DNA of 64,000 bases from Usnea hakonensis (Eukaryota; Ascomycota; Lecanoromycetes; Lecanorales; Parmeliaceae): positions 37,392 to 101,391 of the forward strand of contig BLJB01000086.1 in the NCBI GenBank assembly GCA_013423325.1, written 5' to 3'. Each line of letters starts with the position of its first letter. Position 1 is the first letter of the stretch. The notes beneath the pieces were generated by a model. The model was not told the origin of the DNA. It did no database searches and was given only the letters and a program-made list of their open reading frames with translations. The position numbers and the translations under genes were made by a program. Below, piece by piece: positions 24,472 through 36,311 of this stretch.

Positions 24472-26160
24472 ATGTCACTTGTCTCTTTAGCTGCCTTATT
24501 GGGCTTACTTTTCCTCTCCGCTTTGGCCCAGTCATCTTCGAGCTGTTCAAGCACTCTGACACCTACACACTCAATAAAGCCTTCCATTGCTTCTGGATAC
24601 CGAGCGGCGCTGGTGGCTACCGGGTTAACTGATCCTCGTTCTATAGAGTTCGACAGCGCAGGGAATCTTTTAGTTGTACAAGCAGGCGCAGGGATTGAGA
24701 GTCTTCAGCTGCAAGACGATGGCGGGATCTGCGTGAGCGTCAAATCGAAAAAGACCCTCGTGCAGGCCAGTGCCGTAAGTCACCTTCAGCAATTCAAGTA
24801 TTATTGTTAAAGCGTCATACGTAGCTCAACCATGGCCTGGCATTATCACAAGACGGGAGAACTCTTTACGCTTCCTCAGCAGAAGCTGCCTACTCATGGC
24901 AGTACGATTCAGCAGGCTCCACCCTTAGCAACACCAACATGAGCATAGTGACGGGTATGAACACAGATGATCATACAACGAGAACTCTCCTCTTGTCTCA
25001 GAAGGTCGACAATATGCTTTTGATCAGCCGAGGAAGTACCTCCAATATCGATCCGGCCGCGGCAATGCTCTCCTCAGGTCACAGTCAGATAAAGGCTTTC
25101 AACCTTAGCAACATCACTGCAGATGGCTATTCTTACGATACGGATGGGCTGCGTCTTGGGTGGGGGCTTCGCAACTCGGTTGGTGTCGCTGAACATCCAA
25201 CTACTGGTGGTATATACTCCGTAGAGAATTCGGTCGATCAAGCGACGCGTGATGGCGAAGATGTCCATGAAGACAACCCTGGCGAAGAAATGAACTATCA
25301 CGGTTTTCTCAACGGTACGGAATATGCGCCCCAGGGCAGCAACTATGGATATCCGTACTGTTTCGCCGCCTGGAGTCCGAGCAACTTACCAGACAATAGC
25401 AACTTGACCATTGGAAGTCAATTCGCGATTGGAAACATGAACGACACTATCAACGATACATATTGCGCAGAGTAAGGCACATCTATTGATTGATTTTCCT
25501 CAACCTCAACCCTCTTTCTGAGTTGCAGATTCCAGGTGTAAATTATCATTTCCACCCCTAGCCTACTTTCAAAACACATCTCACGACTCCACCCTATGTG
25601 CCTTTGCAAGGAGATACTGACTCCCAACACTGCCAGGCAAACACCGCCAAGGTTAACATTCCAAGCACACATGGCCCCACTTGACATTGCGTTCAATGAC
25701 AGCGGCAACGAGGGCTGGGTCACGTTCCATGGGAGCTGGTATGCCAAGTTTTGAAATTTCCTGGAAGCATAGAATAATGACATTGTTTAGGGATCGCACC
25801 GAGCCTTCTGGCTACAAAGTCTCCCTTATCAGCTTTGCAAACGGTGAGCCCGTTGCTCCAGCGAACAGTAACACGTCCTACACCGACATTTTTGCAAATG
25901 CCGACAATTCTGCCTGTCCGGGGAACTGCTTCAGACCAGTGGGTTTGGCTTTCGACAGCCAAGGTCGTATGTTTGTTAGTTCTGATGCTAGTGGTGAGAT
26001 TTATGTGGTGGCAAGAGATGAGACAGCAAACAGTACGACAGGGAGTGGTTCGTCTGGTAGCAGTTCTGGCAGCAAACCCAAGTCTGGTGCGCAGAGGCAA
26101 GGAGTGTTTAGTGCTACTGCGCTAGCGCTTCCTGTGATCGCGTGCTGGATAGCATCATGA
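24472..26160 (+). CDS. Secreted, probably GPI-anchored sorbosone/glucose dehydrogenase-like beta-propeller protein
   Basis: Exons are 24472-24774, 24825-25471, 25637-25738 and 25791-26160, giving 473 aa. A signal peptide (SLAALLGLLFLSALAQ) is followed by a Ser/Cys-rich linker. The body has features of the PQQ-dependent glucose/sorbosone dehydrogenase fold: LTDPRSIEFDSAGNLLVVQ, LNHGLALSQDGRTLYASS, GLRNSVGVAEHP, NPGEEMNYHG, NYGYPYC and FRPVGLAFDSQGRMFVSSD. The C terminus has a Gly/Ser-rich stretch, then a hydrophobic tail (SATALALPVIACWIAS), which suggests a GPI anchor. It probably works at the cell surface on sugars or related alcohols; the true substrate and cofactor are unknown. The 165-nt second intron is long for this window but both junctions keep the frame. 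Confidence 0.85.
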
Positions 26161-27043
26161 TACTTTTGTTACATGTGAAGCATCAACCATGATCTCTTGC
26201 GCTAGAATCCGATCAGTTTCGCATTGCCCCTTGTAAGCTAATCGGCAGCAGCGAGATGCCTTGATCAACCAGGCTTTAGCCGCCATCAGATGCAAAGACC
26301 GCCCTTGACTGCGAAGCTCGCAACGGGTATTCTTCCTTACTCAATTACCGTAGTCATCGGAACAAACAGCTCGACGTAAACGCCTGAAAACAAGATCCAT
26401 CTAGCATTCAACCAATATGGCCTGAGCTGGTACCAAAAGGATGTGTATTAAAGGTAATCTACGTGATCAAAGAGCTATGTTCGTTCACCAAAGCGCATTC
26501 TCTTGCATGAAATCTTGATTATCCTCATCCGATTGAGAATCACTTCAGGCTGCGCCCGCAATTACAGACTCATGGAAATTGCCTCCCGCTGCTGGCTGCA
26601 TACAAGCAGTAAAGATGACTAACGTCAATGTCAAGTGAAGAACGTCGCCGGCCGATTCATTGCATAGTGGATCTAAACCGCTCGGTTGTCATTCACTTGA
26701 ATGAAACTCAGGGGCTCCTTGCAACTTTCACACTCTTCTCAATCGGGCAAAAAGACCAGCTTTCTCCTTTTTCCTTTCTGCTCACTCAGTGACCTTTGCT
26801 TCCCATCGCTCGTCTTACTCATACTCACAACTTCTTCACATACTCAACCTCGCCGTATCTTTCTCTACCTTCTTCACTCTCATACATCAGCTACGGTTTA
26901 GCTACTGTCTTCAGCGCAGGTTCGACTTACATTAGCAATTAACCACAATCGCATTGACTGAAGCGAGCTCCTACCCTGGCCATTACTATACATTCCGTCT
27001 CTCCATTCATGTCGCAGCAGACCTCATACCATAGAATACCGCG
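26161..27043. other. Intergenic region with the upstream region of the F-box gene
   Basis: The first half shows no coding potential. From about 26740 to 26900 the plus strand is strongly pyrimidine-rich (TTTCTCCTTTTTCC, CTTCTTCACTC), a usual mark of a fungal promoter and transcription start. The frame at 26701-26901 is read from this tract and is not supported as a gene. Confidence 0.5.
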
Positions 27044-28791
27044 ATGGCTTTCAATATTCTGTCTCTCGAGGTAGGCGGGTTTTTTTGGACCTCTTCACGG
27101 CGGGCTACCCTCTTTCAATGTGATTGATACTGATGGGACCCCTGCTCTAGCTCAATGAGCAAATAGCAATTTTCCTGACAACCGACCGAGAGGTGTGCGA
27201 CTTCCGGCTCATCTGTCATGCCACGAATGCTGCTGTGCGTACACGCTACAGCGCTGTGTGGCGCCTCAGATATGCTCAGCGTTATGATATGCAAAAGAAT
27301 AGAACTGATTTTAATTTTGAGCTTTGGTACAAGCTTCGTTCAAAAATACTTGGCAAGAGTGCGAAATTTTACATGGGTCAAGAGCCCAGAGAGCTTCGCT
27401 GTATGGAGATCGTCAGAGATCTTATTGTTGGTGAGTGAGACACAGTAAGCCGTACCTGTATTCTTCGTGTACTAACAAACTCTAGAATCCTTTGCAGACG
27501 TACCCATTGGCGAAAAGGCAAAATATCCCTCCAAGAACCTCAAAGTGATTGAGGAATTCGTGCAGCGCTCCTGTATGCTCAGAAAGGTCGATCACTCTTT
27601 GAAAGAGAAAACCAACATGAACCCTCATCTACAGACGATACAGCTCGTCCTCACCCATTTGGGATTGCAAATTCCGTCAGGGAAGGCCAGCCCAACACGT
27701 GGCTTTGCGTACTCTCAATGTGCGGTCTATGCTCACCCGAATGACTTCCCCATGTTCAGTACGGACGGCAGATGGCGGATCAGCACAAATTTCCTGCTGC
27801 ACATCGTCAACTTCTTCAAACACCACTTGACTCAGAAGGATGAACATACATTGTACGAGCTGTTCAGCGAGCTCAAGGCCCATGAGAAGCCCAAAGCCTG
27901 GAACTCACGACTTGTTCAAGGACTAGATGTCAAGAAGCTGGGTAAGTACTGGAAAGGAACTTATGGTTAGTGTTCTCGGCCTAGCAGCTGAAGCATGTGA
28001 CTGACATACCGGTACTTTTCACAGCCTACTTGCATCATCTTCGTGACATGGATCTCATCCGCCAGTGCGAGCCTGGCACGGAATACTACTTCACGGACAG
28101 CATCGATAATTGCGAAGGTTTCCAGACTCTAGATCTCGACTTCGAACCCACCGCAAATCGAGCACGATGGCCGAAAGTGTTCGAGTCCCACCTCAAAGCC
28201 ATGCCTACAGAGACTCTTTGCAAGGAAATAGATACAGTCTACAACAGTCAAGCTCCCGACTTCGTCCAGCTCCCAAGTCTTCCACTTACCCCACAGCATC
28301 GGCTTTCCCCACCAGCCACCCCAGGCGTCATCCGCCCAAACACTGAACTACCACCGCCGCAAACAAGCCATCCCCATTCTTCCCCCTCGCCCACGTTCCC
28401 AAAACGTGGCGTCCACTACCACCAATTCAGCGGCTCAGGAGACGACGCCGAGCCCTTCCACTGCCGCGGCATCCTGCACCCCTTACCGCCTCAGTACAAA
28501 ATTCCTGGTTGGTACCGTATCTCCATGATGAAGTTCTATGACCCCTTGGATCAAGCGGGCGGGGACAAGGGGTACGTTCCACCCAAGTCCGGCGGCGCGG
28601 GGTATAACGTTGGTGATGCGTATCAGATTGAGGATGATGCGAAGGTCAATGCTGGGTGTTGGGCGTATGAGGGGGTGGTGCTGCCCGGGGGGATGATTAT
28701 GGTGGGGAGGTGGTGGAGTCCGGTGGATGATGGGGGGGAGAAGAGGTGTATGGGTCCGTTCATTTTTTGGAATGTTGACGGGGGGGAGTGA
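27044..28791 (+). CDS. F-box protein
   Basis: Exons are 27044-27070, 27151-27430, 27486-27965 and 28025-28791, giving 517 aa. The N terminus reads as an F-box: LSLELNEQIAIFL, then CDFRLICHATNAAVRTRYSA, which should bind Skp1 and tie the protein to an SCF ubiquitin ligase. The rest has no repeat (no WD40, LRR or Kelch) that I can see. A central helical part (FADVPIGEKAKYPSKNLKVI onward) is followed by a Pro-rich linker near residues 340-380, then a C-terminal module with PPQYKIPGWYRISMMKFYDP and CWAYEGVVLPGGMIMVGRWW. That module resembles the beta-strand domain found at the end of many uncharacterised fungal F-box proteins. The substrate is unknown. The first coding exon is only nine codons. 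Confidence 0.85.
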
Positions 28792-29654
28792 GGGGGGTCG
28801 CTTGGGGAGGGTTCAAGAGGAGGAAGGGGGGAGGGGGCTTACTTGGAAGGAAGTAAGGGAGGACTTTGGATCACGGATTCGATGGATTTCAAAACGGCCC
28901 TTTTTTACGAAGAGATATGATGAGACGATCCTTTACGAAGCACAAGAAACGAACCCATACATCTTTACTCGCATCATTACTTGCTCATCACACTCACTCA
29001 CTTCAACCAACCCATCTTCCCCACTTTCCAAAATACTTCAAAATCACATCTGTCCCTCCAGCGGAACCTCACTCCCTCACCACCCACTTCCCACCCTCAC
29101 TCCCCCAACTCCCTTTTCCCCATCCCTTCCCACTCCACAAACCCCATCAAAACCCGCACCACTCACCCCTCAATTCCTCCTTCTTAATCTCACTCCATCC
29201 CAAGTCCATTACCACCAAGGTTAGTAAGTCCTCCCAACCCAACGAACATTCATCACCATAGATTAAAAAGTTCGTACAGACGGTTTCATTGTGAGGGAGC
29301 GCCCGGGTGGGGGGGGGGGTTTGGTCAGTTGGTTTGTTTATATAGATGGAAGGGAGTAGGTGGTTTGAGGTAAGTACGTTGCAATCGGGTTTAGGTGTGA
29401 TTTATGGGTTGTGGAATGGGGTGAGATGGGGGAGAAAAGTGTCTCGACGCTGGGATTGGCATGGACTTTACCTATGGAAAGTACTTGGCATAGGTCTTTC
29501 GCGCCATATAGCTCGTATGGAATCACAAGTTTTTTCGGGTTTGCAATTACAGTGTGCACGTCATGCTGCTGAGGTGTCGTAGATTAGTTCTGTTCAAGGC
29601 GTCTAATAATCGCCTTCGCTTCGCAAAACGTTCTCGATGCCGTCTCTTTTCTAT
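28792..29654. other. Intergenic region between the convergent F-box gene and SEC13
   Basis: The early part is G-rich, then the plus strand becomes C/A-rich and low in complexity (28970-29230), producing Pro/His/Ser-rich ORFs with no family support. A run of G lies near 29310. It probably contains both 3' untranslated regions. Confidence 0.5.
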
Positions 29655-30866
29655 CTACTCCTCTATCCATTTGACGCAATCCCATTCGCCCTTCAGGTTC
29701 TCTTTCCATAAGCTGACCTTGTTATCCCCTCCGCTAACGGCCAATACATTCCCACTCAGGCTCCAGCTTACCCTCCACAGCACAGCGTCGAAGGTTAGCA
29801 CCGTCGGTTTCCACTCGTTGGGATGGGCTGGGTCACTTGTCCATATCCTGACGGTCTTGTCTTGCGCCGCGGACGCTATGTAGGATTTTTGCAGGATGGT
29901 GGGCGCCCAGGCTACATCGCGGACCCAGTCGGTGTGGCCGGTGAGTTCTGTGATGGGGGAGTAGGTTTTGTCTTGTGTGCTGCGGAGATGGTATTAGCAT
30001 GAAGATTCCCAGAGAAAGATAACACAGTGGGTGTCAGTATGAGAGAAGAGGTACCTGTATTCCCAAATTTTGACTACCCCGTCACTTCCTCCCGTCACAA
30101 ACCTTCTCACTCCTGCGCCCGCTCCCTTGCCTTCTAGCCCAGGCTTACTCGACACCAGACTTCCTGGCTGCATGGCAGGTGCCCAACTCACAGCATTGAC
30201 CCCTTGTCCATGCGCAGGAAAGATTTGGTGGGTCCAATTCCCCTCTTGGAATTCTAGAACGGATACCTGCCCATCGGACGAGGCGCAGGCGAGGAGGCAT
30301 CCAGATTCATGCGGTGACCAGGAGACTATGTTTACCGATGCGGTATGGAGAGCGAAATTGGCGACAATGGTCCATTGGGAGTTGGGTGATTCGCGCCAGA
30401 TGAGGACTTTGCCATCATAGGAGGAGGATGCGAGGATGGAACCGTATTTAGGGTGTGCCTAGCATTGGAAAAGTGTCAGGATGAGGTAGGGGAGGGGGAA
30501 GGGGAGAGGGAGGGGCAGGGGCAAAGGCGAACGGACCCATGAGACGCACCAGACTGCCCCTTCGTGTCTAGAGTGACAACGTCAATGCACAAAGCACGTG
30601 CTCGGCATGGAAGTCTAATTCTTACCCACGCAGCGTTTCTGTCAACTTGTGATTCTCTCCCTCCACTTCAAAGATCTTTATCGTCTTGTCTGAGGAACAC
30701 GTCGCGAGTCGTCGTCCATAGTAGTCCAATACAGCATCGTGCTGTCGTTAATCGACATCAGCCTCCGATATTCGGAGTCGTGCAAAATCAAAACATCGAC
30801 TTAATGAGATGTACATACAATCATATCATCGTGACCTGAATTGGTGATAACTTGGGTCTGGGACAT
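29655..30866 (-). CDS. SEC13: Sec13, COPII outer-coat and nuclear-pore WD40 protein
   Basis: Sec13 pairs with Sec31 in the COPII cage at ER exit sites and with the Nup84/Y complex at nuclear pores. Minus-strand exons are 30866-30819, 30741-30626, 30567-30537 (31 nt), 30458-30055 and 29979-29655, giving 307 aa. The start [20 protein letters not shown] and the series of WD40 blades read through all junctions: [100 protein letters not shown] and [12 protein letters not shown]. Six propeller blades and the length are diagnostic. It is divergent from PEX20, with 329 bp between the start codons. Confidence 0.96.
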
Positions 30867-31195
30867 GGTGATGGATGATAGTAGTATCTGTGGACTGTTA
30901 TTGGTATGAGTTGATCATGCTCAATGCTTTGGCCTTGAAATATCAGGGGAATGAGGCCGGCAATGCTTCAAAATGTTTCCTTAATATGCGCCTGTCACCA
31001 ATCCTCATAGGGCCAAGAGCTGTCTTGGCGCGGTAAAGTAAGAGGTATGGGGTACGGAGTACGGGGGTCGACAAGTCTTGTTGATAGAGCCTCGGCTGTT
31101 TTTTTGGGTATTCTCTTGCCCCTCGTGCTTTTTCTTTCTCCTGCAAAAAATCTCTTCTTTTCCCACTCAAAATCTGCGAGGAACTACATTTTATC
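30867..31195. promoter_or_regulatory. Shared upstream region of SEC13 and PEX20
   Basis: These 329 bp lie between the two divergent start codons. The 9-mer TACGGAGTA lies at 31053-31061. The PEX20 side is T/C-rich (CTTTTTCTTTCTCC). No other site is claimed. Confidence 0.55.
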
Positions 31196-32383
31196 ATGGC
31201 AGACGCTTTGTGTGGGCCTTCAAATGCCCTCCAAAGTTTTCAGAAACAGACCTCTGTAGATCGGACCTTGCAGCAAGACCGGATAATAGCTCGTCAAGCA
31301 CCAGCGGAGGTACATGTCCCCGCTATCAATTTGTCTGAAGCAAATCTAATTCGATATATGTAGACATTTCGATCTGCGCCCGGTCCAAATGCTGGCGTGC
31401 TCGATGCAGAGTTCGAAGCCTTTCAGGCAGGATATCCACTCCACACCGGACCCGACCCATTCTACAATGCCTCTGTAGCAGGCTCGTTCCAACAGAGCAA
31501 TGGGTTGCCGCAGCATGCCCACTGGGCTTCGGATTTCCAGAATATGCACTTGAATGAGGCCCGAGCGTCGCCAATTCCGCAATCCCAGTTTCGTCAACAT
31601 GCACCTCTGCAGCGCACGGGCGGATGGCACCAGGACTTCTTACATCAACAAAGTCAACCCTCTCCGTACCAGTCTCAGCAGCAGAACATACCAATTGGTC
31701 AGAACTACAGCGGATGGTCGTATGGACATACTGGTGGCTTTACGCCACAGCATCATGATACCTTATCTCCGATGGCGCAACAGAAGCAGCCTGAAAGACA
31801 AGTCGATAATGCATACGATGAAGCGGCATTCGAAAGGGCTTTCGATGCGGCTAGAGAAGAGATGCAGCAAATAGAGGAGAGCGCTCATCGAGAGAAGGTA
31901 CAAGTCGACCCGGGGCTGCACGATTTGGGGGACCGAGAGAGTCAAGGCTGGCTCGATCACGCTCAAATTGAGCCTGACAGAATCTTTGACGAAGATCAAA
32001 GGAGAACAGAGGAGGGAAAAGAAGCGGATGATGCAGAAGAGCTTGCAAGAACAGCAGGTCAGCTCCTCGAAAATGTGAAGGGCGATCAGAGTAAAAAGTT
32101 CCAAGAGAGTAGTTTCCTTTCCCTCATGCGGCAACTGAGAGACAAAGAGGTTCGAGTTGAAGGGGATAAGCTTGTAGATGTTAGTATCTACTCTTCTAAC
32201 CCCTAATCCGGCAGATTCGAGGGCCACTGGGGGCAAGCGAGTTGTCAACCCGCTGATGGGTCCCAGATATTCCAGCCTCTGCATCCGGGCGGCGAGCATT
32301 ACCCTAACGAGGAGTACCGGCATAAAGACGAAGAGCGACCTTTGACTGGTCATTACAAGGAAACAGCTCATCTTGGAGCGTGA
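31196..32383 (+). CDS. PEX20: Peroxin Pex20, co-receptor for PTS2 peroxisomal import
   Basis: Pex20 works with the PTS2 receptor Pex7 to bring matrix proteins such as thiolase to the peroxisome, cycling between cytosol and membrane. Exons are 31196-31309, 31364-32179 and 32267-32383, giving 348 aa. The N terminus MADALCGPSNALQSFQKQ carries the conserved Cys (residue 6) used for export-linked ubiquitination in the family. Aromatic motifs of the Wxx-x-F type expected to bind Pex14/Pex13 are seen as WASDF and WHQDF. A Gln-rich middle and a helical acidic stretch precede the conserved C-terminal Pex7-binding region (SSFLSLMRQLRDKEVRVEGD). The last exon begins at IFQPLHPGGEHYP; an earlier acceptor would run into a stop. 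Confidence 0.93.
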
Positions 32384-33442
32384 GCTATCTCATGCCAGGG
32401 CCTGAAATCTAGAAGGTCCTTGTCCTCCTTACTAACTCTCCTTGGTGATCTACCAAGATCCGTCAATTCCCGTTCAAATGTATACCTTCGAGGGAGCTTC
32501 AACGCCAGGCGGAAGCAAGATCAAAACATGAAATTTAAAGCGAACATCTCCAACAAGAGCAAGACATCATAGATTCTAGACAAGATTGTGGACAACAAGC
32601 ACCAGCCGCCTAGCAGCAAGAATAGCAGCGCCAGGGGTATCCGTAATGATGGACATAATCAGAACTACACTGTGAGCGGTCCAAACAAGAAAGCGGTCAA
32701 GCGAAACAGCTCATCTAGAGGATGGGGGCGACCTGCTCTTAGCTTCCTCACCATACTCGCGATCCCGAAGATTAGATAAAGAGATATGTGGATATGGAGA
32801 AGTCGGGTGGCAGGGTTGTGTATATACGGGATGATGTATATCCAACGTTACTTTCTAAATACATTGACACAAAAAGTTCTCTCGTGCGCGGCGGGTGTAC
32901 GAGCAACTGTGAATCAACACGTTCGTGAGCTAGCTTGGGCATGTACACGTGGGGCTAGAGAAGGCGGAGGATATGAAAGGAAACGATGATTTGATCTGAC
33001 GGGAGGAATGGAGGATTTGGCGAAGCAGCCTTCTTCTAGGAAGCGGACGCATGCGGAGATTGCAATATCGACACAGAGATACAAATGCACTCCTTACATA
33101 CTGCTTCGGCCTATTACTACGTGAGTGCAGCGACGGTTCAACAGGAGAGTAAGTCGAGAGCGACTGGTCCCAGAAATTGAAGCCATTCAATAAAAAGCCA
33201 TGAGCCTCTTCCACATGAAACCTGCAACGTGCAGCGAGAGCCAGATGCCGAGCAGCTAATGACGGTGCAGCGTGAATAAAATTACAGCTTGAAATTTCCT
33301 TTTATGCCAAAGACCCCAAGAAAATGCTACTAACAATGCCTTTCGCTTATGCCGACGGGCTTGAAGGGTATTTACCAATCAATCGACCATGCACGCTTCT
33401 TCAATCTCAGCCTACAAAGAGGGGATACGTATAGTCATTGCA
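32384..33442. other. 1.06-kb intergenic region
   Basis: This is the 3' side of PEX20 and the 3' side of the WHI2-like gene (convergent pair). The TTG-started frame at 32588-32779 and the minus-strand frame at 32930-33214 have no family resemblance. I see nothing else. Confidence 0.5.
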
Positions 33443-35108
33443 TCATCGCAGCCCGATGACGCTCTGGTCGCCTCTGTCAGTGACGGCCCGTGAAAAGGTG
33501 GGAAGTGGGGACAAGTCGGGAACTGTACGCACCATCTCCAGAGTCCAAACCCTACGTATCCAAACCTTCAACTTCCCTTCTATACCGTCAACGTTGTCCA
33601 GCTCGACCCCTTCCCACCAGCATCGTCTCGCAGGTTTCCTCCAGAATAACAGCAGCTTTTGGGCCATTCCGACCGCGTTACTGTTGGCCAACGTCTCGCT
33701 GCCCTTGATGTCGGTTCGAAGTCGCGCAAGGGCTAGGCTGCAAATGACGGCTTTGTTGGGTTCCCCTGCCCGGTGGCCCCAGGTATCCTCGTTGTTGAAG
33801 CCGCCAGCTGTCAACATCTCAATCAAATGCTGCTCTGTCGTCCCCGTCTCTTCACTTCTTCTCAACCCGGAAAATATTCCATCCTGCTTCAGTAATGCTC
33901 TCCCTGCTGCCCGCTTGACCTCGATCATCTCTGTTTGATCAATTTCCGCTTTTGGCGGTATGGTATAAAAATCTAAATCTTCTCGTAACACAATGATGCC
34001 GGCTCGGTCTTGGAGCATGTCACGAGCGGAAGTGGAAGACGGTTCTGTTGAGCTCCCTTGGTTCTCTGACGGAGATCCGGTAGGGGATGGTGAGGAGGAG
34101 GGAATTGTTTGAGCGACGTTGCGGAAAAATTCGAGCATATATTGGAGAGACTGAGGATCATACTTTTGGAACGGGTCAGTGCTACAATATGACGTTTCAT
34201 TCAGCAGTTTCTTGAATACGTACGTCGACTGGGTATATATCTCCTTCATGAAAAGAGTTCATGTGGCCGTCTGGTAGGAGTCCATTAGGGAATAGGGAAA
34301 GGAGGACGAATTCGGGAAGAGTGAGAAGTTCGTCGCGTGACAACGTGAAGCGTGTTTGTCTGCATGGTAGAGGTTACTTCTAGCGCAACAAGGTGATTGG
34401 TTCAAGGTACCTCAGGTCCAACGTGATATGCTCGTCTGCGCCCACATCTGTGTTCAGAGTCAGCAAGTCTCATAGCAGCCACGGAATCCAAACTCTCATG
34501 ATCTTCGTACCTGCCAAAGTATTGTTCACAGGCGTCGGACCCCCCTGCTGTACTTGGGTAATTATACTCGTAGCACCGCCTGCTGCGGCCATCACGTATG
34601 TAAAAGAGTCAAGCGGACTCGAACCCTCTGTGTATGGCGGTGGCGGCTCCGAGTCTTCCGCGCTCTTGCTTGATTCCCCCTTGTTGTCCGCGGGAAGCGC
34701 AGCCTTAGTTTCGGCCTCTACTCTTGTTGTGCCAGCAACGGGAGCCTCGAAAGGCAGTAATGGGCTAAAAGACGGCGGTGGATCGCTTACGGGCTCAGTG
34801 ATCGATGCCTTGAGACGATCTGGAGGGGTTTGCGGCGGAAAATAGAGAGATGAGAAGGGCGGCGGAGCAAAAGACGGAAGGCTCGACGACGATGCTGGGG
34901 GGATTGGGTCCTCAGGTGACTCCGTATATGGTGGCTCGGCGTCGCAGGGGGCAAAAGACGCTCGAAAAGAGAGCTTGTCAGATACGGACGAACCGTCGCT
35001 AGAATCTCGTGTCGCCGACAATTTGATGGTTGTTCTGCGAATACTCGAATGAGTGGATCGTTGCGATTGTTGTCGCTGGAGCAATTGGTAGGTAAAGAGT
35101 GACGACAA
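33443..35108 (-). CDS. WHI2: WHI2-like BTB/POZ-domain stress and growth regulator (5' end not resolved)
   Basis: Yeast Whi2 binds the phosphatases Psr1/Psr2 and tunes the general stress response and TORC1 under low amino acids. Minus-strand exons are (at least) 35108-34511, 34447-34411, 34359-34224 and 34162-33443, giving about 496 aa. The N-terminal 170 residues are Pro/Ser-rich. A conserved block, PPPPYTEGSSPLDSFTYVMA, leads into DEHITLDLRQTRFTLSRDEL, LPEFVLLSLFPNGLLPDGH and DPQSLQYMLEFFR, which form the K-channel-tetramerisation/BTB-type domain typical of Whi2 proteins. The frame stays open upstream of 35108 to a TAA but has no good ATG. A distant ATG at about 35201 can be joined only through a 33-nt intron, which is unusually short, so the true start is uncertain. 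Confidence 0.82.
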
Positions 35109-35402
35109 GCAGTCAATCAGACCATGAGAGCCTCCTTAATTGGTTTAGAAATAGTATAAGATATTACTTGAGCTAAGTGATTGGAATGTTTGCATTGACT
35201 CGTACATGAAGCTGGAGAACAGTCGTACAGGTCGTTATAAAGTCAAGCTAGCCAGCCCTTTTGACGGCCAGGTTTGTACGCGCTTTGATTTGACTAGATC
35301 TTTTTAGGACTAGCCGTTTTAATGTGATGTAAGGTAAATATTGAAAGCAGGCTCTTGCACTTCCACACTCTCTACAGCTTCATAATTTGTACCTCAGCGG
35401 TC

Positions 35403-36149
35403 ATGTCTCAATTAACAGAAGGTCTTGTGGATTTCTCCCAAAACTCTCTCTACAGTACGTCCACAACCTCCGTCTTGTATCTTCCAAACACTGAGCTTAT
35501 TAGGCTCTAGTTTCTGCCCTTGCCATAGCATTTAACCCCACATTCTGGAAGTGAGTTTCTTAGACGTTTGAATTCAGATGGATCCTTCCGTTTTATATTC
35601 CGATTTTAGCGGTAGAACTGATTAAAGTTCCTCAGCATTGTCGCCCGCCAAGAATATCACAATAAAATCCTCACCCGCCTCTTCAATGGCAATTCTCTCC
35701 GAGCCTGTTACGCTCTTGCCCTCACCATCTTCGGCATCGGTCTTATCCGCGATACCCTTTACGAACGTGCTCTCCGCCATCAGCCCTTCGTACCCACATT
35801 TCATCATCCATATATTGCCTATGGTCTCTTAGCCGTTGGAAATACCCTTGTGCTAACCTCATACTACGCCTTGGGCCTCACCGGCACTTTCCTGGGCGAC
35901 TATTTTGGGATTCTGATGGACGAGGCTGTAAAGGGATTTCCTTTCAACATCACCAGCGCGCCAATGTATTGGGGGAGCACGATGAGTTTCCTGGGGACGA
36001 GTTTGCTGTATGGAAGACCTGCCGGAGCACTATTGTCAATTCAAGTCTTCCTGGTTTACCTTGGGGCGCTTCAGTTCGAAGATCCATTCACGAGCCAGAT
36101 CTACGCGAAAAGGGACCAACAAGAGAAGGAAAGGAAGAAATCGAAGTGA
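35403..36149 (+). CDS. OPI3: Phospholipid methyltransferase Opi3 (PE N-methyltransferase, later steps)
   Basis: Opi3 performs the last two SAM-dependent methylations from monomethyl-PE to phosphatidylcholine in the ER membrane. Exons are 35403-35454, 35511-35550 (40 nt) and 35636-36149, giving 201 aa. The protein begins MSQLTEGLVDFSQNSLY and has about four hydrophobic segments (ISALAIAFNPTFW, ACYALALTIFGIGLIRD, AYGLLAVGNTLVLTSYYALG, and one around ALLSIQVFLVYLGALQF). IVARQEYHNK, GTFLGDYFGILMDE and MYWGSTMSFLG are the conserved family blocks around the SAM- and phospholipid-binding sites. The C terminus is basic (KERKKSK). The first acceptor is at 35510; the AG eight bases upstream would break the frame. 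It is divergent from the WHI2-like gene. Confidence 0.94.
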
Positions 36150-36311
36150 CTGACACTGCTTGCTCAACTAGCAATGTGCGAAGATAATGCGCCACAGACA
36201 AGGAGACGGTGTAGCAATATTATCATACATGTTGCGTTTTCACAGGATTAGAAAGGATTGAATGGATAAGATATCTCGATATCAAGGAGAGCAGCGATTC
36301 TGATACTGTGG

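Noticed and set aside
28727..29261. ORFs of 131-165 codons after the F-box gene
   Set aside because: They come from a C/A-rich low-complexity tract downstream of a well supported stop.
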